Below, piece by piece: positions 27,542 to 37,322 of a DNA stretch of 64,000 bases. The position numbers and the translations under genes are program-made. The stretch is from the NCBI GenBank assembly GCA_036337015.1, contig JAYZEZ010000007.1, forward strand, positions 372,001 through 436,000, written 5' to 3'. Within the stretch, counting starts at the first letter, position 1, and every line of letters begins with the position of its first letter. This stretch comes from Casp-alpha2 sp036337015. Its GTDB lineage: Bacteria; Pseudomonadota; Alphaproteobacteria; Rhodospirillales; Casp-alpha2. The notes below the pieces were generated by a model that worked only from the letters and a program-made list of their open reading frames with translations, was not told the DNA's origin and did no database searches.

Positions 27542-28477
27542 TTAGCCATCTGCAAGTACACGTCTTGCGATTTCTATTTGAACAGCTTCAGCGCTTGAAT
27601 CATCAATTTGGCAAGTGCCCGCAGCTATATGTCCCCCCCCGCCATATTTTAATAGTAGATTACCTACATTAGTTTTAGAATTTTGATTGAAAATTGATTT
27701 GCCTAAAGCAAAAATTACACCTTTGTTCCTACGACCTCTCATAATATGCATTGATATGTTACAATCTGGAAATAACGCGTAAACAAGAAACCTATTACCA
27801 GAAAAAATTATTTCTTCATTACGTAAATCAATAGTCACTAAATTTTCTTCAACAACTGAACACCGTTTAGTTTGATCTATGAATTTATCTTGATGATTTA
27901 AATAAAATTCAACGCGTTCTTTCACATCAGGAAGTTGAAGTATTTCTTGGATCGAGTGTTCATGAACGAAATCTATTAACGCCATCATAAATTCGTAATT
28001 TGGTATTCTAAATTCTCTAAAACGCCCTAATCCTGTCCTAGGGTCCGTGATAAAATTTAACAATGCCCAACCACTAGGATTCATAACTTCATCAATAGTA
28101 AACTGAGCTGAATCAGCTTTGTCCACAGCAGTCATTAAATCATCATCTATAGCCTTAAATTTTTCTTTACCACCATAATATTCATAAACAACTCGCGCTG
28201 CTGAAGGAGCTAAAGAATCATTAATATGGTTTTTTATAACTTTACCAACCCTTACATCTTCACTTGCATGATGATCGAAAGCTATATGCACTCCAGAAAC
28301 GTAAGGTAAATTAGTAGTTATGTCTGTATCAGTGATTTTAACACGACCATGCTGCATATCATTAGGATGGACAAATAATATATCGTCAATTAAATCGATT
28401 GATTCTAACAACACAGCGCAAACAAGACCATCAAAATCACTTCTTGTTACCAAACGATACTTTTGTGTTCCACACAT
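27542..28477 (-). CDS. DHH-family phosphoesterase
   Basis: 311 residues. The N-terminal catalytic domain has the metal motifs SDFDGL (about 13-18) and DHHAS (about 68-72), with further Asp-rich segments at about 111-118. The C-terminal DHHA1-type domain has GGGGHIAAGTCQ (about 277-288). The superfamily includes exopolyphosphatases, nanoRNases and cyclic-dinucleotide phosphodiesterases. The lack of membrane or PAS/GGDEF segments argues against GdpP. The substrate is not determined. It is monocistronic. Confidence 0.8.
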   Translation of the reverse strand: MCGTQKYRLVTRSDFDGLVCAVLLESIDLIDDILFVHPNDMQHGRVKITDTDITTNLPYVSGVHIAFDHHASEDVRVGKVIKNHINDSLAPSAARVVYEYYGGKEKFKAIDDDLMTAVDKADSAQFTIDEVMNPSGWALLNFITDPRTGLGRFREFRIPNYEFMMALIDFVHEHSIQEILQLPDVKERVEFYLNHQDKFIDQTKRCSVVEENLVTIDLRNEEIIFSGNRFLVYALFPDCNISMHIMRGRRNKGVIFALGKSIFNQNSKTNVGNLLLKYGGGGHIAAGTCQIDDSSAEAVQIEIARRVLADG

Positions 28478-28702
28478 AAAAATTCCTAACTTAGATTTCA
28501 GAATTGAAATACATTTAATACAACCCTAACAATTTTAAATTGAACTAAATACTTTTATTTGATTCACAAAATTTATGTATACAAGTTTTTATGTATTTAT
28601 TTTTTTAAAATGCAAAAATTTAGCTACTATCATCCATAATTCTTAAATTATTAACTTGTTTTTTGTTAATACTATAGTTAACTTGAAATAAGTTAATACC
28701 TA

Positions 28703-30436
28703 CTACATTGTTTCCAGGTCAAGTATATCAAACGCAATAGAAATACGAACTTCGTTAGAAACAAATGGTATAGTTCGATGGTAAAAATATGAAGGAAATA
28801 AAATCATCAAACCGTTTTCCGGCTTTATTAACTTGATCTCAGACTCAATATCGGCAGAGAAATTATCAGGAGCACGCCCAAACTCTATCCAACCAGAATG
28901 ACTTTCATCATCTTCACGTATTGTATCAGGTATTTTAGCATAATATACTCCAGATAACCAAGCTGACGGGTGAATGTGCGAGAGCTGAAATCCCTGATCC
29001 TCCATTGCAACGCCCCAAACACTCAATCCTAGATTCTTAGGCCTATTAGATAGCCAGGGGTGGCTAGTATCTATTGGGATGGCTAAACAGTACTCGCTTA
29101 CTGCTTCAAAAATCATTTTTTCCAACTCCGAGATTGGACCTTTTGGATCTATCAACAACTCTCCAGAGTGCCTTCCAAATTTTGTCGCATGGGATGAAGG
29201 CTGTAATGTTAATGATGGATGCTCAAGAACATGATTACTAAAATCTTGATTTAATTCAATTATATCCATACCCTCAATTGATTCTCTATGCAATTTAAGA
29301 AACAAAAAGCGATTGAAATCGATGAGCTCTTGGACAGCGTCTCTATTTCCAACACTTTCTTGTGCTATGGCTAAAAAAGCTAATACAGAAATATTATTAG
29401 GATATTTGTCTAAAAATTCTTTGCATATCTCAATGGCCTTTTCTGGCTTTCCTTGATGCAAATACAAATCACCCAGATTAACGAAAGCCTTATCATAATC
29501 CGGCATAATTTTAATAGCCTTAAGATACGCTGCTTCAGCAGCATTTAACTCACCCAACTCTTTCCGACAATACCCAATATTAACTTCGGCACCGACATGT
29601 TGCGGATCGGTATCTAAAGCACGATTATAAGATACAATAGCCCCATCTAAATCTTTTGACTCTTGAAGCATGATTCCAAGATTGTAGTGCGATTCCGCAA
29701 AGTTAGGACTAAGACTGATAGCTTTCCTAAACACGTGAATTGCCTCAGCTTTTCTATTAAGTTCGGTAAAAATCGTTCCGAGATTATTCAGAGCTTCCAC
29801 ATGAGTAGGTTCGAGTTTTAGAACACGCGCATATTCAGCTTCGGACTCTTTTAACCTACCTAATGCCTTGAAAACATTACCAAGATTAAAGATCGCAGAG
29901 ACCATCCCTGGATTCAACTCTAAACATCGCAAATAACATTTTTCAGCATCTTTAAACCGCCCTTGCAATTCATATAAAATACCTAAGTTGAATTCTGCGT
30001 CAGTATTTTCAGAGCCACAATTGATGGCGTTTTTATAAGCCTCTTCCGCGTCTGTAAAATCACCAATTGATTTCCGAACATTACCTAAATTGTTATATGC
30101 ATCTGCAAAACCGGAGCGAAAAGAAATAGCTGTTTCAAGTAGCGAAATTGCTTGATCAAAGTCCCCAATCTGAAAAGCTGATACTCCGGCAAGATTAAGC
30201 GCCTCAGTGTTCCCTGGATTTGAACGTAGAACATGCATGCAATAACGAAAGGCTTCGTGAAATTGGCCTGATTCTATAGCAATTGAAGCTTTAACCATCT
30301 CCTCATTAGATTGAGAGCCAGTGTTAGAGGTATGCGGTTTCACTGCAAGATCTTGCGTAGATTTAGTCCTGATAATTTTCTTTCGAACTTTACTACCTTT
30401 AAGTTTACGCCCTAATTTTTTATTGCGTTTTTTCAT
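28703..30436 (-). CDS. TPR-repeat protein with a C-terminal 2-oxoglutarate/Fe(II) oxygenase-like domain
   Basis: 577 residues from the ATG at 30436 (a TTG at 30451 adds five). A very basic N-terminus (KKRNKKLGRKLKGSK) is followed by about nine or ten 34-residue TPR units (about 50-390) with the usual NLG/ALNNLG spacing. The last 180 residues are a double-stranded beta-helix oxygenase-like domain with the ligand-like HIHPSAWLSGVYY, a distal His in YFYHRTIP and an Arg in RISIAFD, as in the putative 2OG-Fe(II) oxygenase family PF13759. It may hydroxylate a protein bound by the TPRs. No neighbour gives a clue. Confidence 0.78.
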   Translation of the reverse strand: MKKRNKKLGRKLKGSKVRKKIIRTKSTQDLAVKPHTSNTGSQSNEEMVKASIAIESGQFHEAFRYCMHVLRSNPGNTEALNLAGVSAFQIGDFDQAISLLETAISFRSGFADAYNNLGNVRKSIGDFTDAEEAYKNAINCGSENTDAEFNLGILYELQGRFKDAEKCYLRCLELNPGMVSAIFNLGNVFKALGRLKESEAEYARVLKLEPTHVEALNNLGTIFTELNRKAEAIHVFRKAISLSPNFAESHYNLGIMLQESKDLDGAIVSYNRALDTDPQHVGAEVNIGYCRKELGELNAAEAAYLKAIKIMPDYDKAFVNLGDLYLHQGKPEKAIEICKEFLDKYPNNISVLAFLAIAQESVGNRDAVQELIDFNRFLFLKLHRESIEGMDIIELNQDFSNHVLEHPSLTLQPSSHATKFGRHSGELLIDPKGPISELEKMIFEAVSEYCLAIPIDTSHPWLSNRPKNLGLSVWGVAMEDQGFQLSHIHPSAWLSGVYYAKIPDTIREDDESHSGWIEFGRAPDNFSADIESEIKLIKPENGLMILFPSYFYHRTIPFVSNEVRISIAFDILDLETM

Positions 30437-30651
30437 TATCGGTTTGAACAATTACAATTTTGAAAAATAAATAAATATTTACAAATTTTTTAATTAATGG
30501 ATATCTCAAATATATTTAATTTATTAAAGTCTTTAAACTGTGAATTCCATATGAAGAAAACAAACTACCTTTTCATTCATAAAAATATCTCTCTAAGTAA
30601 CGATTAAAATAAAAAGAGCCTTTTACATAAAGTTAGATTTACTTTTCCCTC

Positions 30652-31089
30652 TTAGTCGCATTTATTGTCCACCATTCCACTTAGGTGTAATATGACTTCT
30701 CTAAGGTGCGGCCTATAACGATGCTCAAAGATAAATATTCCCTGCCAAGTTCCAAGAACCATTTGCTTGTTATTTATTGGAACTGATAAAGAAGTTTCTG
30801 TTAACGCACCTTTTATATGGGCCGGCATATCATCTGGGCCCTCGGCCGTATGGCTATATAAACTCAAGTCCTCAGGTACCAGTTTTTTAAAATACGCTTC
30901 AAGATCTTGCACAACTGATGGGTCTGCATTTTCTTGAACTACTAAAGATGCAGATGTGTGACGAATATAGATAGTAAGAAGTCCAACAGATATATTCTGT
31001 ATATCAACCCACTGTGAAATCTTCTTGGTGATTTCAGTTAGCCCTTGCCCAGGCGTTCTTACCTTAAGGATTCCTTGTGTTTGCTTCAT
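30652..31089 (-). CDS. YjbQ family protein (UPF0047)
   Basis: 145 residues from the ATG at 31089, just after the stop of the upstream gene. A start at 31134 would overlap that gene with non-homologous residues. Family motifs are visible: IYIRHTSASLVVQENADP, HTAEGPDDMPAHIK and GTWQGIFIFEHR, including the conserved His residues of a putative active site. Members can substitute weakly for thiamine-phosphate synthase, but the physiological role is unknown. It is co-transcribed with the YgjP-like peptidase and the DapA-like gene. Confidence 0.85.
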   Translation of the reverse strand: MKQTQGILKVRTPGQGLTEITKKISQWVDIQNISVGLLTIYIRHTSASLVVQENADPSVVQDLEAYFKKLVPEDLSLYSHTAEGPDDMPAHIKGALTETSLSVPINNKQMVLGTWQGIFIFEHRYRPHLREVILHLSGMVDNKCD

Positions 31090-31105
31090 TAATTCAGCCC
31101 TATTA

Positions 31106-31825
31106 TCATCCAATTCTATGCAATTCTTCCCCATATTTTTTTAACCAATCACGACTAGCTGCTACATCTTCAGTCAAGCACTCCACTAAATTCCAAAATT
31201 CTGGTCCGTGATTATGCTCAACTAGATGTGAGACTTCATGCGCAACCACATAATCTAGAATGATTTCTGGAGCCATCACCAACCGCCAACTAAATGATAA
31301 ATTACCACTAAAAGAACATGAGCCCCAACGACTCTTAGTATCACGGATTGAAATCCGGCCCGGCTTACAACCAAGAACAGCCGCCTTTTCAAGCACCTTA
31401 ATCTTAATACAATCTCTAGCTTCGCCTTTAAGCCAGTCCCTTACGCGCCTTTCGAGATGCTCCGCGCCGCAAGAAACAAAAACTTGTTTATTCTCAACCT
31501 TCACCAATCCACGTCTTACAGAGGTATGGCGGATAATATGTTCAACTCCTCTAAGTGGTACTACAGCACCATCGGCAAAAATTACTCTTGGTGTTAAACT
31601 CTCAAGGCGCTTAAGAACCCAGACGGATTTCTCATTAACAAAATTCAAACCTTCCTGAAAACTTGAATGTATGGGCAAAGTAACAACGATTCCATCTTCA
31701 CCACTTTTTGGATCCTGATGTAAACGCATTATTATACGACGCGCCATTCGGTTCCTTACAAAGCTTACAACCACTTTTCTACCGCCAAGATCAAGAATAG
31801 CTTCTTTGGAAAGAATTCTTGGCAT
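31106..31825 (-). CDS. YgjP/SprT-like zinc metallopeptidase (DUF45)
   Basis: 239 residues from the ATG at 31825, five bases past the previous stop. An earlier start at 31897 would overlap the upstream gene by 68 bases. The zincin motif is HEVSHLVEHNHGPEFW, with the second cluster KSRWGSCS upstream, the standard DUF45 pair. It is a cytosolic predicted protease; some family members are linked to restriction systems, but here it sits among metabolic genes. Confidence 0.85.
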   Translation of the reverse strand: MPRILSKEAILDLGGRKVVVSFVRNRMARRIIMRLHQDPKSGEDGIVVTLPIHSSFQEGLNFVNEKSVWVLKRLESLTPRVIFADGAVVPLRGVEHIIRHTSVRRGLVKVENKQVFVSCGAEHLERRVRDWLKGEARDCIKIKVLEKAAVLGCKPGRISIRDTKSRWGSCSFSGNLSFSWRLVMAPEIILDYVVAHEVSHLVEHNHGPEFWNLVECLTEDVAASRDWLKKYGEELHRIG

Positions 31826-31829
31826 TGCT

Positions 31830-32753
31830 TCAGTTAACGGAAGGTATAGAAAACTCGACAGCATCAAAGGCCCTAAACAAAGCGTCACTTTTTTCATTAC
31901 TCATCTTTATCAAAGGCGCCCGAATATTTAACCATTCTTCATTCCCATAATGACGAGCTATCAGGGTCTTCAATGCTGTCGCTAATGGATATTTAACAAC
32001 TACGTCCCGTAAAGAAGTAAGTGTTTCATGAATTGACGTAACATCGTCACCATTCTTCCAGCCTTGATAAATATTTCCAGCCAAGGATGATCCAACATTA
32101 GCACAAGCAGTAATACATCCAGCACCACCTTCACATATCAACGGTAATAACAACTCATCAGATCCTGAAAAGACAGAAAACCCAGGAAAATTTTTTACTA
32201 AACCAAACATATTTTCACTATCTCCAGAGCTATCCTTCACCCCCACCACAGTTCCCGGATATTCTTTTAAAAGGCGCTCTATTAAAGAAAATGGTATAGG
32301 CACACCAGACATTTGTGGGAAATGATATAGACAAATTTTAAGACTAGCATCGCCTACTTGTTGAATAATTTCTGAATAAGCAGCGAATAGGCCATCTTCT
32401 GATGGATTTTTATAATAAAACGGAGGAAGCATAAGGACGCCTGACATCCCGTTTCTAAGTGCTGCACGTGTCAATTCAACAGCATCAGGCAAAGCACACG
32501 ATCCGGTTCCTGGTAATAAGGTATCACTAGGAACACCTTTTTCAACCAAACCATCGAGGATATTTATACGTTCTTTAACGCTAAATGAATTGGCCTCACC
32601 AGTAGTTCCTAAAACTGCCAATCCATCACAGCCATTATTAAGAAGCCAGCGACAATGGTATGCCATTAGATCAACATTAGGATCCCCAGAAACAGTTAGC
32701 GGCGTCAGGGCAGCAGCATAAACTCCTGAAAAAAATAAATCTTCCTCCGACAT
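31830..32753 (-). CDS. DapA-family pyruvate aldolase/lyase
   Basis: 307 residues from the ATG at 32753, which has AGAGGTGA at good spacing and avoids overlap with ycgN. The TIM barrel has the GTTGEANSFS pyruvate-binding loop, the catalytic Tyr in CLYHFPQMSG and the Schiff-base Lys in GVKDSSGD. The family covers 4-hydroxy-tetrahydrodipicolinate synthase, N-acetylneuraminate lyase and keto-sugar aldolases. The LYHFP variant (rather than YNVP) and the absence of lysine genes nearby argue against DapA itself. The substrate is unknown. Confidence 0.82.
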   Translation of the reverse strand: MSEEDLFFSGVYAAALTPLTVSGDPNVDLMAYHCRWLLNNGCDGLAVLGTTGEANSFSVKERINILDGLVEKGVPSDTLLPGTGSCALPDAVELTRAALRNGMSGVLMLPPFYYKNPSEDGLFAAYSEIIQQVGDASLKICLYHFPQMSGVPIPFSLIERLLKEYPGTVVGVKDSSGDSENMFGLVKNFPGFSVFSGSDELLLPLICEGGAGCITACANVGSSLAGNIYQGWKNGDDVTSIHETLTSLRDVVVKYPLATALKTLIARHYGNEEWLNIRAPLIKMSNEKSDALFRAFDAVEFSIPSVN

Positions 32754-32785
32754 TTTATAATCACCTCTAATTATTTGAATAATCC

Positions 32786-33247
32786 TTATTTTGGCCAATC
32801 AACGATGTAACCTTCAAGATTATCAGTCTCGCGTTCAGAAACCACACGACCTCGCACCGAAGCATAGGCTTTATGCACAGATTCTTTGTTATTTGAAATA
32901 AGTGGGTGCCACCAATAGAGGTCCTTACCTTCCTCAATCAAACGATATGCACAAGTACTTGGCAACCATCTAAGCTTTCTAACCAATCTAGGATTTAGAA
33001 TTTGGCAATCTGGAACAAAACGCTTTCTCTCATCATAGCTTGTGCAACGACAAAGTTCAGTATCTAGCAAGCGACAGGCAACGCTAGTATACTGCACATC
33101 CCCATTTTTTTCGTCTTCTAATTTATTAAGACAGCATTTGCCACAGCCATCACACAATGATTCCCATTCTGTTTTTGACATCTCGTCAAGACTCTTTGTC
33201 TGCCAAAAGGGCGGTTGACTTGATTTTACAACATTTGATTCAAGCAT
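32786..33247 (-). CDS. YcgN-family cysteine-cluster protein (UPF0260)
   Basis: 153 residues with the conserved cysteine pattern CDGCGKCC, a further Cys in VACRLLD, CRCTSYDERK, PDCQIL and STCAYR, and the terminal WHPL segment. This is the YcgN/UPF0260 arrangement, probably binding a metal or Fe-S cluster. Function is unknown. It is first in a minus-strand run with the DapA-like, YgjP-like and YjbQ genes. Confidence 0.88.
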   Translation of the reverse strand: MLESNVVKSSQPPFWQTKSLDEMSKTEWESLCDGCGKCCLNKLEDEKNGDVQYTSVACRLLDTELCRCTSYDERKRFVPDCQILNPRLVRKLRWLPSTCAYRLIEEGKDLYWWHPLISNNKESVHKAYASVRGRVVSERETDNLEGYIVDWPK

Positions 33248-33312
33248 AAATTAACTCTCTTTTTATGGATAAAGGAAGGTCATGGACCTTTACCACTATC
33301 AAAATTATACTT

Positions 33313-34647
33313 CTATTCTTGGTCAATTAAATGAAGGAACGATCCCATAATTTTTCCTTCAACCAGGCCAACGGGCCCTAAATTATTTTCTTCGGCATCT
33401 CTAGCCTCAAACAAAGAAGATGAACCACATTCTGAAATTATCGAAGAATAGTGGAACTCGTGACCGCGAAAAGAAGACCCGGCATCACCTAAAGGACTAT
33501 TTGATAATAATTTAATTCGCCGATAGCCAAGATGCAATTCTCGTTTAAAAAATGAGGTTTCTAATCCAAGCAACCCAGCCATGGCATAGCGAGCCCCCGA
33601 AGCATCAATTAAACCGTTGCCTAAAACCATGTAGCCACCACATTCGCCAAAAACAATTATGCCATTCTTAGCAAGTTCACGTAATCCTTTCATAAAATTA
33701 GAGGCAACAGCTAATTTTCCAGCAAACAACTCCGGATAGCCTCCTGGCAAATACACCGCATCTGCATCGTTATCCGGCGCCTCATCTGCAAGCGGTGAAA
33801 AAAATATAATCTCTGCTCCCAGGTTGCGCCAGCCCTTAATAACAGAAGCATAAGAAAAGGAAAATGCTTCATCAGAAGCAACAGCAATACGTCCGCCTAG
33901 CGGAGGTAGTGGTTGCAAGTTCTGAGTACTACTTTTTAGCTGAAGGGGCTGCGCAAGGCGTATCAAATGATCTACCTTAAAATGGCTAGCAACCAAGTTA
34001 GCAGCATTTTTTATGAATATCTCTAAATCTGGATGCTCCAAGGCTTGTACGAGCCCCAAATGGCGTTCAGGCAGAATTAGTCCTTCGGACCGAGGCAAAC
34101 AACCGATTATCGGGATAGTAGGCATGGCGTTTTTACAAGCTTGATACAATATTTTTTTATGCCTATCGCTACCGACACGATTAAATATCACTCCAACAAT
34201 TAGTACGTCTGGATGGTATTCAACAAACCCCTTAAGCAAAGCTGCAGCAGATGCTGCCTGAGAATGAGCGTCAATTACTAGCAACACGGGCCAACCAGTC
34301 AAGCGAGACAAATTTGCAGTAGAACCATCATCACTAGATTTTATATTTGCACCATCAAATAAGCCCATAACCCCTTCACAAATTATCATATCAGAATTTA
34401 AGGCTTTCGCAGTTGCAGCCATTGTTCCAGAACGCATCGCCCATGGGTCAAGGTTGAAGCACTTTCTCCCACCCGCAGCAACATGGAATGCCGGGTCAAT
34501 GTAATCAGGTCCTACTTTTGCAGAAGTTACATCTAACCCCAATTCTGCTAAATGATGTATTAGTCCCAAGGTAACCACAGTCTTTCCACTACCCGAAGCA
34601 GGCGCCGCGATTACAAGTCCTCTATTTTCTTTAATGCTATTGGTCAT
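33313..34647 (-). CDS. cobB: Hydrogenobyrinate/cobyrinate a,c-diamide synthase
   Basis: 444 residues from the ATG at 34647 (a GTG at 34653 is also possible). The N-terminal ATPase domain has the P-loop-like APASGSGKT and KVGPDYIDPAFH. The C-terminal glutaminase domain has the catalytic Cys in FGECGGYM and a distal His in FRGHEFHYS. It amidates the a and c side chains of the corrin ring with glutamine and ATP. It is divergent from cbiD with only 47 bases between starts, so the two promoters overlap. Confidence 0.93.
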   Translation of the reverse strand: MTNSIKENRGLVIAAPASGSGKTVVTLGLIHHLAELGLDVTSAKVGPDYIDPAFHVAAGGRKCFNLDPWAMRSGTMAATAKALNSDMIICEGVMGLFDGANIKSSDDGSTANLSRLTGWPVLLVIDAHSQAASAAALLKGFVEYHPDVLIVGVIFNRVGSDRHKKILYQACKNAMPTIPIIGCLPRSEGLILPERHLGLVQALEHPDLEIFIKNAANLVASHFKVDHLIRLAQPLQLKSSTQNLQPLPPLGGRIAVASDEAFSFSYASVIKGWRNLGAEIIFFSPLADEAPDNDADAVYLPGGYPELFAGKLAVASNFMKGLRELAKNGIIVFGECGGYMVLGNGLIDASGARYAMAGLLGLETSFFKRELHLGYRRIKLLSNSPLGDAGSSFRGHEFHYSSIISECGSSSLFEARDAEENNLGPVGLVEGKIMGSFLHLIDQE

Positions 34648-34694
34648 TATCACAAATCTTTTGATATAGTATAATCCTAATCCAAAGGAGCAGT

Positions 34695-35804
34695 ATGCCT
34701 ATAAAACGTAAAAATTCAAAAGGAACCCTTCGTCGCGGATGGACAACTGGCGCTTGTGCTACTGCTGCTACATCAGCAGCCTATCAGGCTTTGCTAACCG
34801 GTTCATTCCCCGACCCAATTACTATAACATTACCACATGGACAAGAGCCAAAATTCAGTCTCTTACGTAAAAATTTATCTGAAAATAAAGCTTCTGCTAG
34901 CATCATAAAAGATGCCGGTGATGACCCAGATATTACGCACGGCGCAGAAATTGCAGTTACCGTTGCCCTAAATAATGAAAATAACAGCATTTCGTTCCAT
35001 GCTGGCGATGGTGTTGGCATAGTTACCCGCCCTGGGCTTGCACTTGATATAGGAGAACCTGCCATTAACCCTGGTCCTCGAGGTATGATAAAAAGCGCAA
35101 TTAAGGACATTGCAAATAAATTCACACCTAAAACCTCACATGGAGTTTCTATAACTATATCTATACCAGACGGAAAAAAATTAGCTAAAAAAACTATGAA
35201 TGGCCGTCTCGGCATTAAAGGCGGGCTTTCTATTCTTGGAACCACAGGGATAGTCATACCTTACTCTTGCTCTTCATGGATACATTCAATCCACCGTGGC
35301 GTTGATGTTGCACGAGCAGCAAATATAAAACATATAGCAGCTGCAACAGGATCAACATCCGAAGCTGCTGTTCAAAAGATCTTAAAACTAGAGGATACTG
35401 CGTTAATTGATATGGGAGATTTTGCAGGAGGGCTATTAAAATACTTACGCAAAAAACCTGTCGAATGCCTTACTATAGCAGGTGGCATAGGAAAATTAAC
35501 CAAACTAGCACAAGGAGCAATGGACCTCCATTCTTCCCGTTCTCAAGTTAACATGGCTGGATTAGCAGAAATGCTTTCTAATCTTGGTGCTGATAAAGAT
35601 ACAATCAACCAAGTAGAAAATGCTAACACAGCTAGTCAAGTGCTGGAGTTAGCACAAAAAAAAGATCTTGATTTAGGTCAATTAATCGCTCGCCAAGCAC
35701 GAGAATCGGCAATGGCAACACTTTCTGGAGGTACTGAAGTTCACGTAATGGTATTCGATAGAAATGGTAATTGCGTAGGAAAAAGCAATGCCAAACATAC
35801 TTAA
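34695..35804 (+). CDS. cbiD: Cobalt-precorrin-5B C1-methyltransferase
   Basis: 369 residues, normal for CbiD: GWTTGACATAAT near the N-terminus, GDGVGIVTRPGL around 110-121 and AATGSTSE near 217. The ribosome site AAAGGAG is well placed. CbiD belongs to the anaerobic-type (cobalt-early) pathway, where it acts after CbiG. Its presence instead of CobF or CobG is informative about the route used here. It overlaps the next gene by 17 bases. Confidence 0.93.
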   Translation: MPIKRKNSKGTLRRGWTTGACATAATSAAYQALLTGSFPDPITITLPHGQEPKFSLLRKNLSENKASASIIKDAGDDPDITHGAEIAVTVALNNENNSISFHAGDGVGIVTRPGLALDIGEPAINPGPRGMIKSAIKDIANKFTPKTSHGVSITISIPDGKKLAKKTMNGRLGIKGGLSILGTTGIVIPYSCSSWIHSIHRGVDVARAANIKHIAAATGSTSEAAVQKILKLEDTALIDMGDFAGGLLKYLRKKPVECLTIAGGIGKLTKLAQGAMDLHSSRSQVNMAGLAEMLSNLGADKDTINQVENANTASQVLELAQKKDLDLGQLIARQARESAMATLSGGTEVHVMVFDRNGNCVGKSNAKHT

Positions 35805-36555
35805 AAATATCTTGATACTTGGAGGAACCGGCGAAGCACGTGAACTGGCTCAACGTATTCACGCATCGATAGGCAAGCGCGTAAAAATAACTTCCTCCTT
35901 AGTTGGAATGCGTTCAAAACCACCAATCCTACCAGGGAAAGTTCGTTATGGCGGGTTTGGTGGAGTGCCGGGGTTAACTTCATATCTGTCTAAAAAAAAT
36001 ATTGATATGGTAATAGACGCAACTCATCCATTCAGTAAAAATATTTCTAAAAACGCCACTATAGCTTGTGAAAATTCCAAGAATGATGGGATTCCGCGTC
36101 TACTATTAACTCGAGCCCTATGGAACATTCCTCCATCTGCTAAATGGATTGAGGTCGAAAACTTAAAAACCGCTGCCAACCATTTACTTGGAATCTCTAG
36201 GCGTGTTTTCCTTACCACTGGACTTAGAGGACTCAATAATTTTTCTGATTGTACGGATCTGTGGTTTCTGATTCGTTTAATAGACCAACCTGTTGAAACC
36301 CTTCCGTTAAATAATTTTAAAGTTATAATTGGGCGGCCACCTTATGACTTGAAACAAGAACTATCTATCCTATCTGAGCATTCGATTGATACCCTTGTAG
36401 CAAAACACGCCGGTGGTAGAGCTACAGAGGCCAAAATTCTTGCAGCGTCTAAAGCTGGGGTAAAGATAGTCCTCATCCGTCGACCTGCACTTGAGCCAGG
36501 ACCGTTAGCAGAAACTGTAGATGAAGCATTAAAATGGGTTAAAGATAGGCTTTAA
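35788..36555 (+). CDS. cobK: Precorrin-6A/cobalt-precorrin-6A reductase
   Basis: 255 residues with the N-terminal nucleotide-binding LILGGTGEAREL, GGFGGVPGL, the DATHPFS segment and the C-terminal KHAGGRATEAKI, all characteristic of CobK/CbiJ. It reduces the C18-C19 double bond of precorrin-6A with NADPH. It is translationally coupled to cbiD and converges with cobM, overlapping by 4 bases. Confidence 0.92.
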   Translation: MPNILKNILILGGTGEARELAQRIHASIGKRVKITSSLVGMRSKPPILPGKVRYGGFGGVPGLTSYLSKKNIDMVIDATHPFSKNISKNATIACENSKNDGIPRLLLTRALWNIPPSAKWIEVENLKTAANHLLGISRRVFLTTGLRGLNNFSDCTDLWFLIRLIDQPVETLPLNNFKVIIGRPPYDLKQELSILSEHSIDTLVAKHAGGRATEAKILAASKAGVKIVLIRRPALEPGPLAETVDEALKWVKDRL

Positions 36556-37322
36556 CCCTCCGAAAGTTTCTTCGGCCTCAAGACATGATGGTGGTCAATG
36601 GCATATAATCGACTATCATTAAAATTGTTTTTGTCCAACACATGCCCTACTAAAATCAAAGCGGTTCTGGTAATCCCAGACGATTTAACCTTTTCTCTAA
36701 TATCACCAAGGGTTCCATGTATAAATTTTTCATCTGGCCAAGTAACACGATAGGCAATGACCACTGCACAATCTTTTCCATAATGAGGAATAAGTTCTCT
36801 CACAACTGAAGCCAGGTTATTGATTGATAAGTGAATAGCCAAAGTTGCCTGAGTTGCCCCTAAATACTTAAGGCTTTCACTTTTTGGCATATCAGAACTA
36901 CGAACAGAAGTGCGAGTTAGAATTACAGTTTGGCTGATTTCTGGTAGAGTTAACTCTGTTTTTAATGAGGAGGATACTGCTGCATAAGCTGATACACCGG
37001 GTGTTACATCGTAAGAAATTCCCAAGTCATCCAAGCGGCGCATTTGTTCCGCAATAGCACCATAAAGAGAAGGATCACCAGAATGTACGCGAGCTACGTC
37101 TAAACCAGTATCGTTTGCAGCTTTGATTTCAAATATAATCTCATCCAAATGCATTGATGCCGTGTCTAACACTCGTGCATTTTTTGATGCCTCTGAAACA
37201 GTTTCCATTGGAACTAGAGACCCTGCATATAAGATCACTGGACAAGTCTGTATCAATTTTAATCCACGTACTGTGATTAAATCTGGAGCACCAGGACCGG
37301 CGCCAATAAAGTGAACAGTCAT
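36552..37322 (-). CDS. cobM: Precorrin-4 C11-methyltransferase
   Basis: 256 residues. It is a SAM-dependent tetrapyrrole methylase with HFIGAGPGAPDLITVRG, the RVHSGDPSLYGA motif and TPGVSAYAA. The closing QTVILTRTSVRS region is typical of CobM/CbiF. It adds a methyl at C11. It is the last gene of the minus-strand block cbiX, cobH, cobL, cobI, cbiG-cobJ, cobM, with zero spacing to the gene before it. Confidence 0.93.
   Translation of the reverse strand: MTVHFIGAGPGAPDLITVRGLKLIQTCPVILYAGSLVPMETVSEASKNARVLDTASMHLDEIIFEIKAANDTGLDVARVHSGDPSLYGAIAEQMRRLDDLGISYDVTPGVSAYAAVSSSLKTELTLPEISQTVILTRTSVRSSDMPKSESLKYLGATQATLAIHLSINNLASVVRELIPHYGKDCAVVIAYRVTWPDEKFIHGTLGDIREKVKSSGITRTALILVGHVLDKNNFNDSRLYAIDHHHVLRPKKLSEG

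Noticed and set aside
34784..35257. Long minus-strand frame (157 codons) opposite cbiD
   Set aside because: cbiD motifs and a good ribosome site support the plus strand; this frame has no family features.
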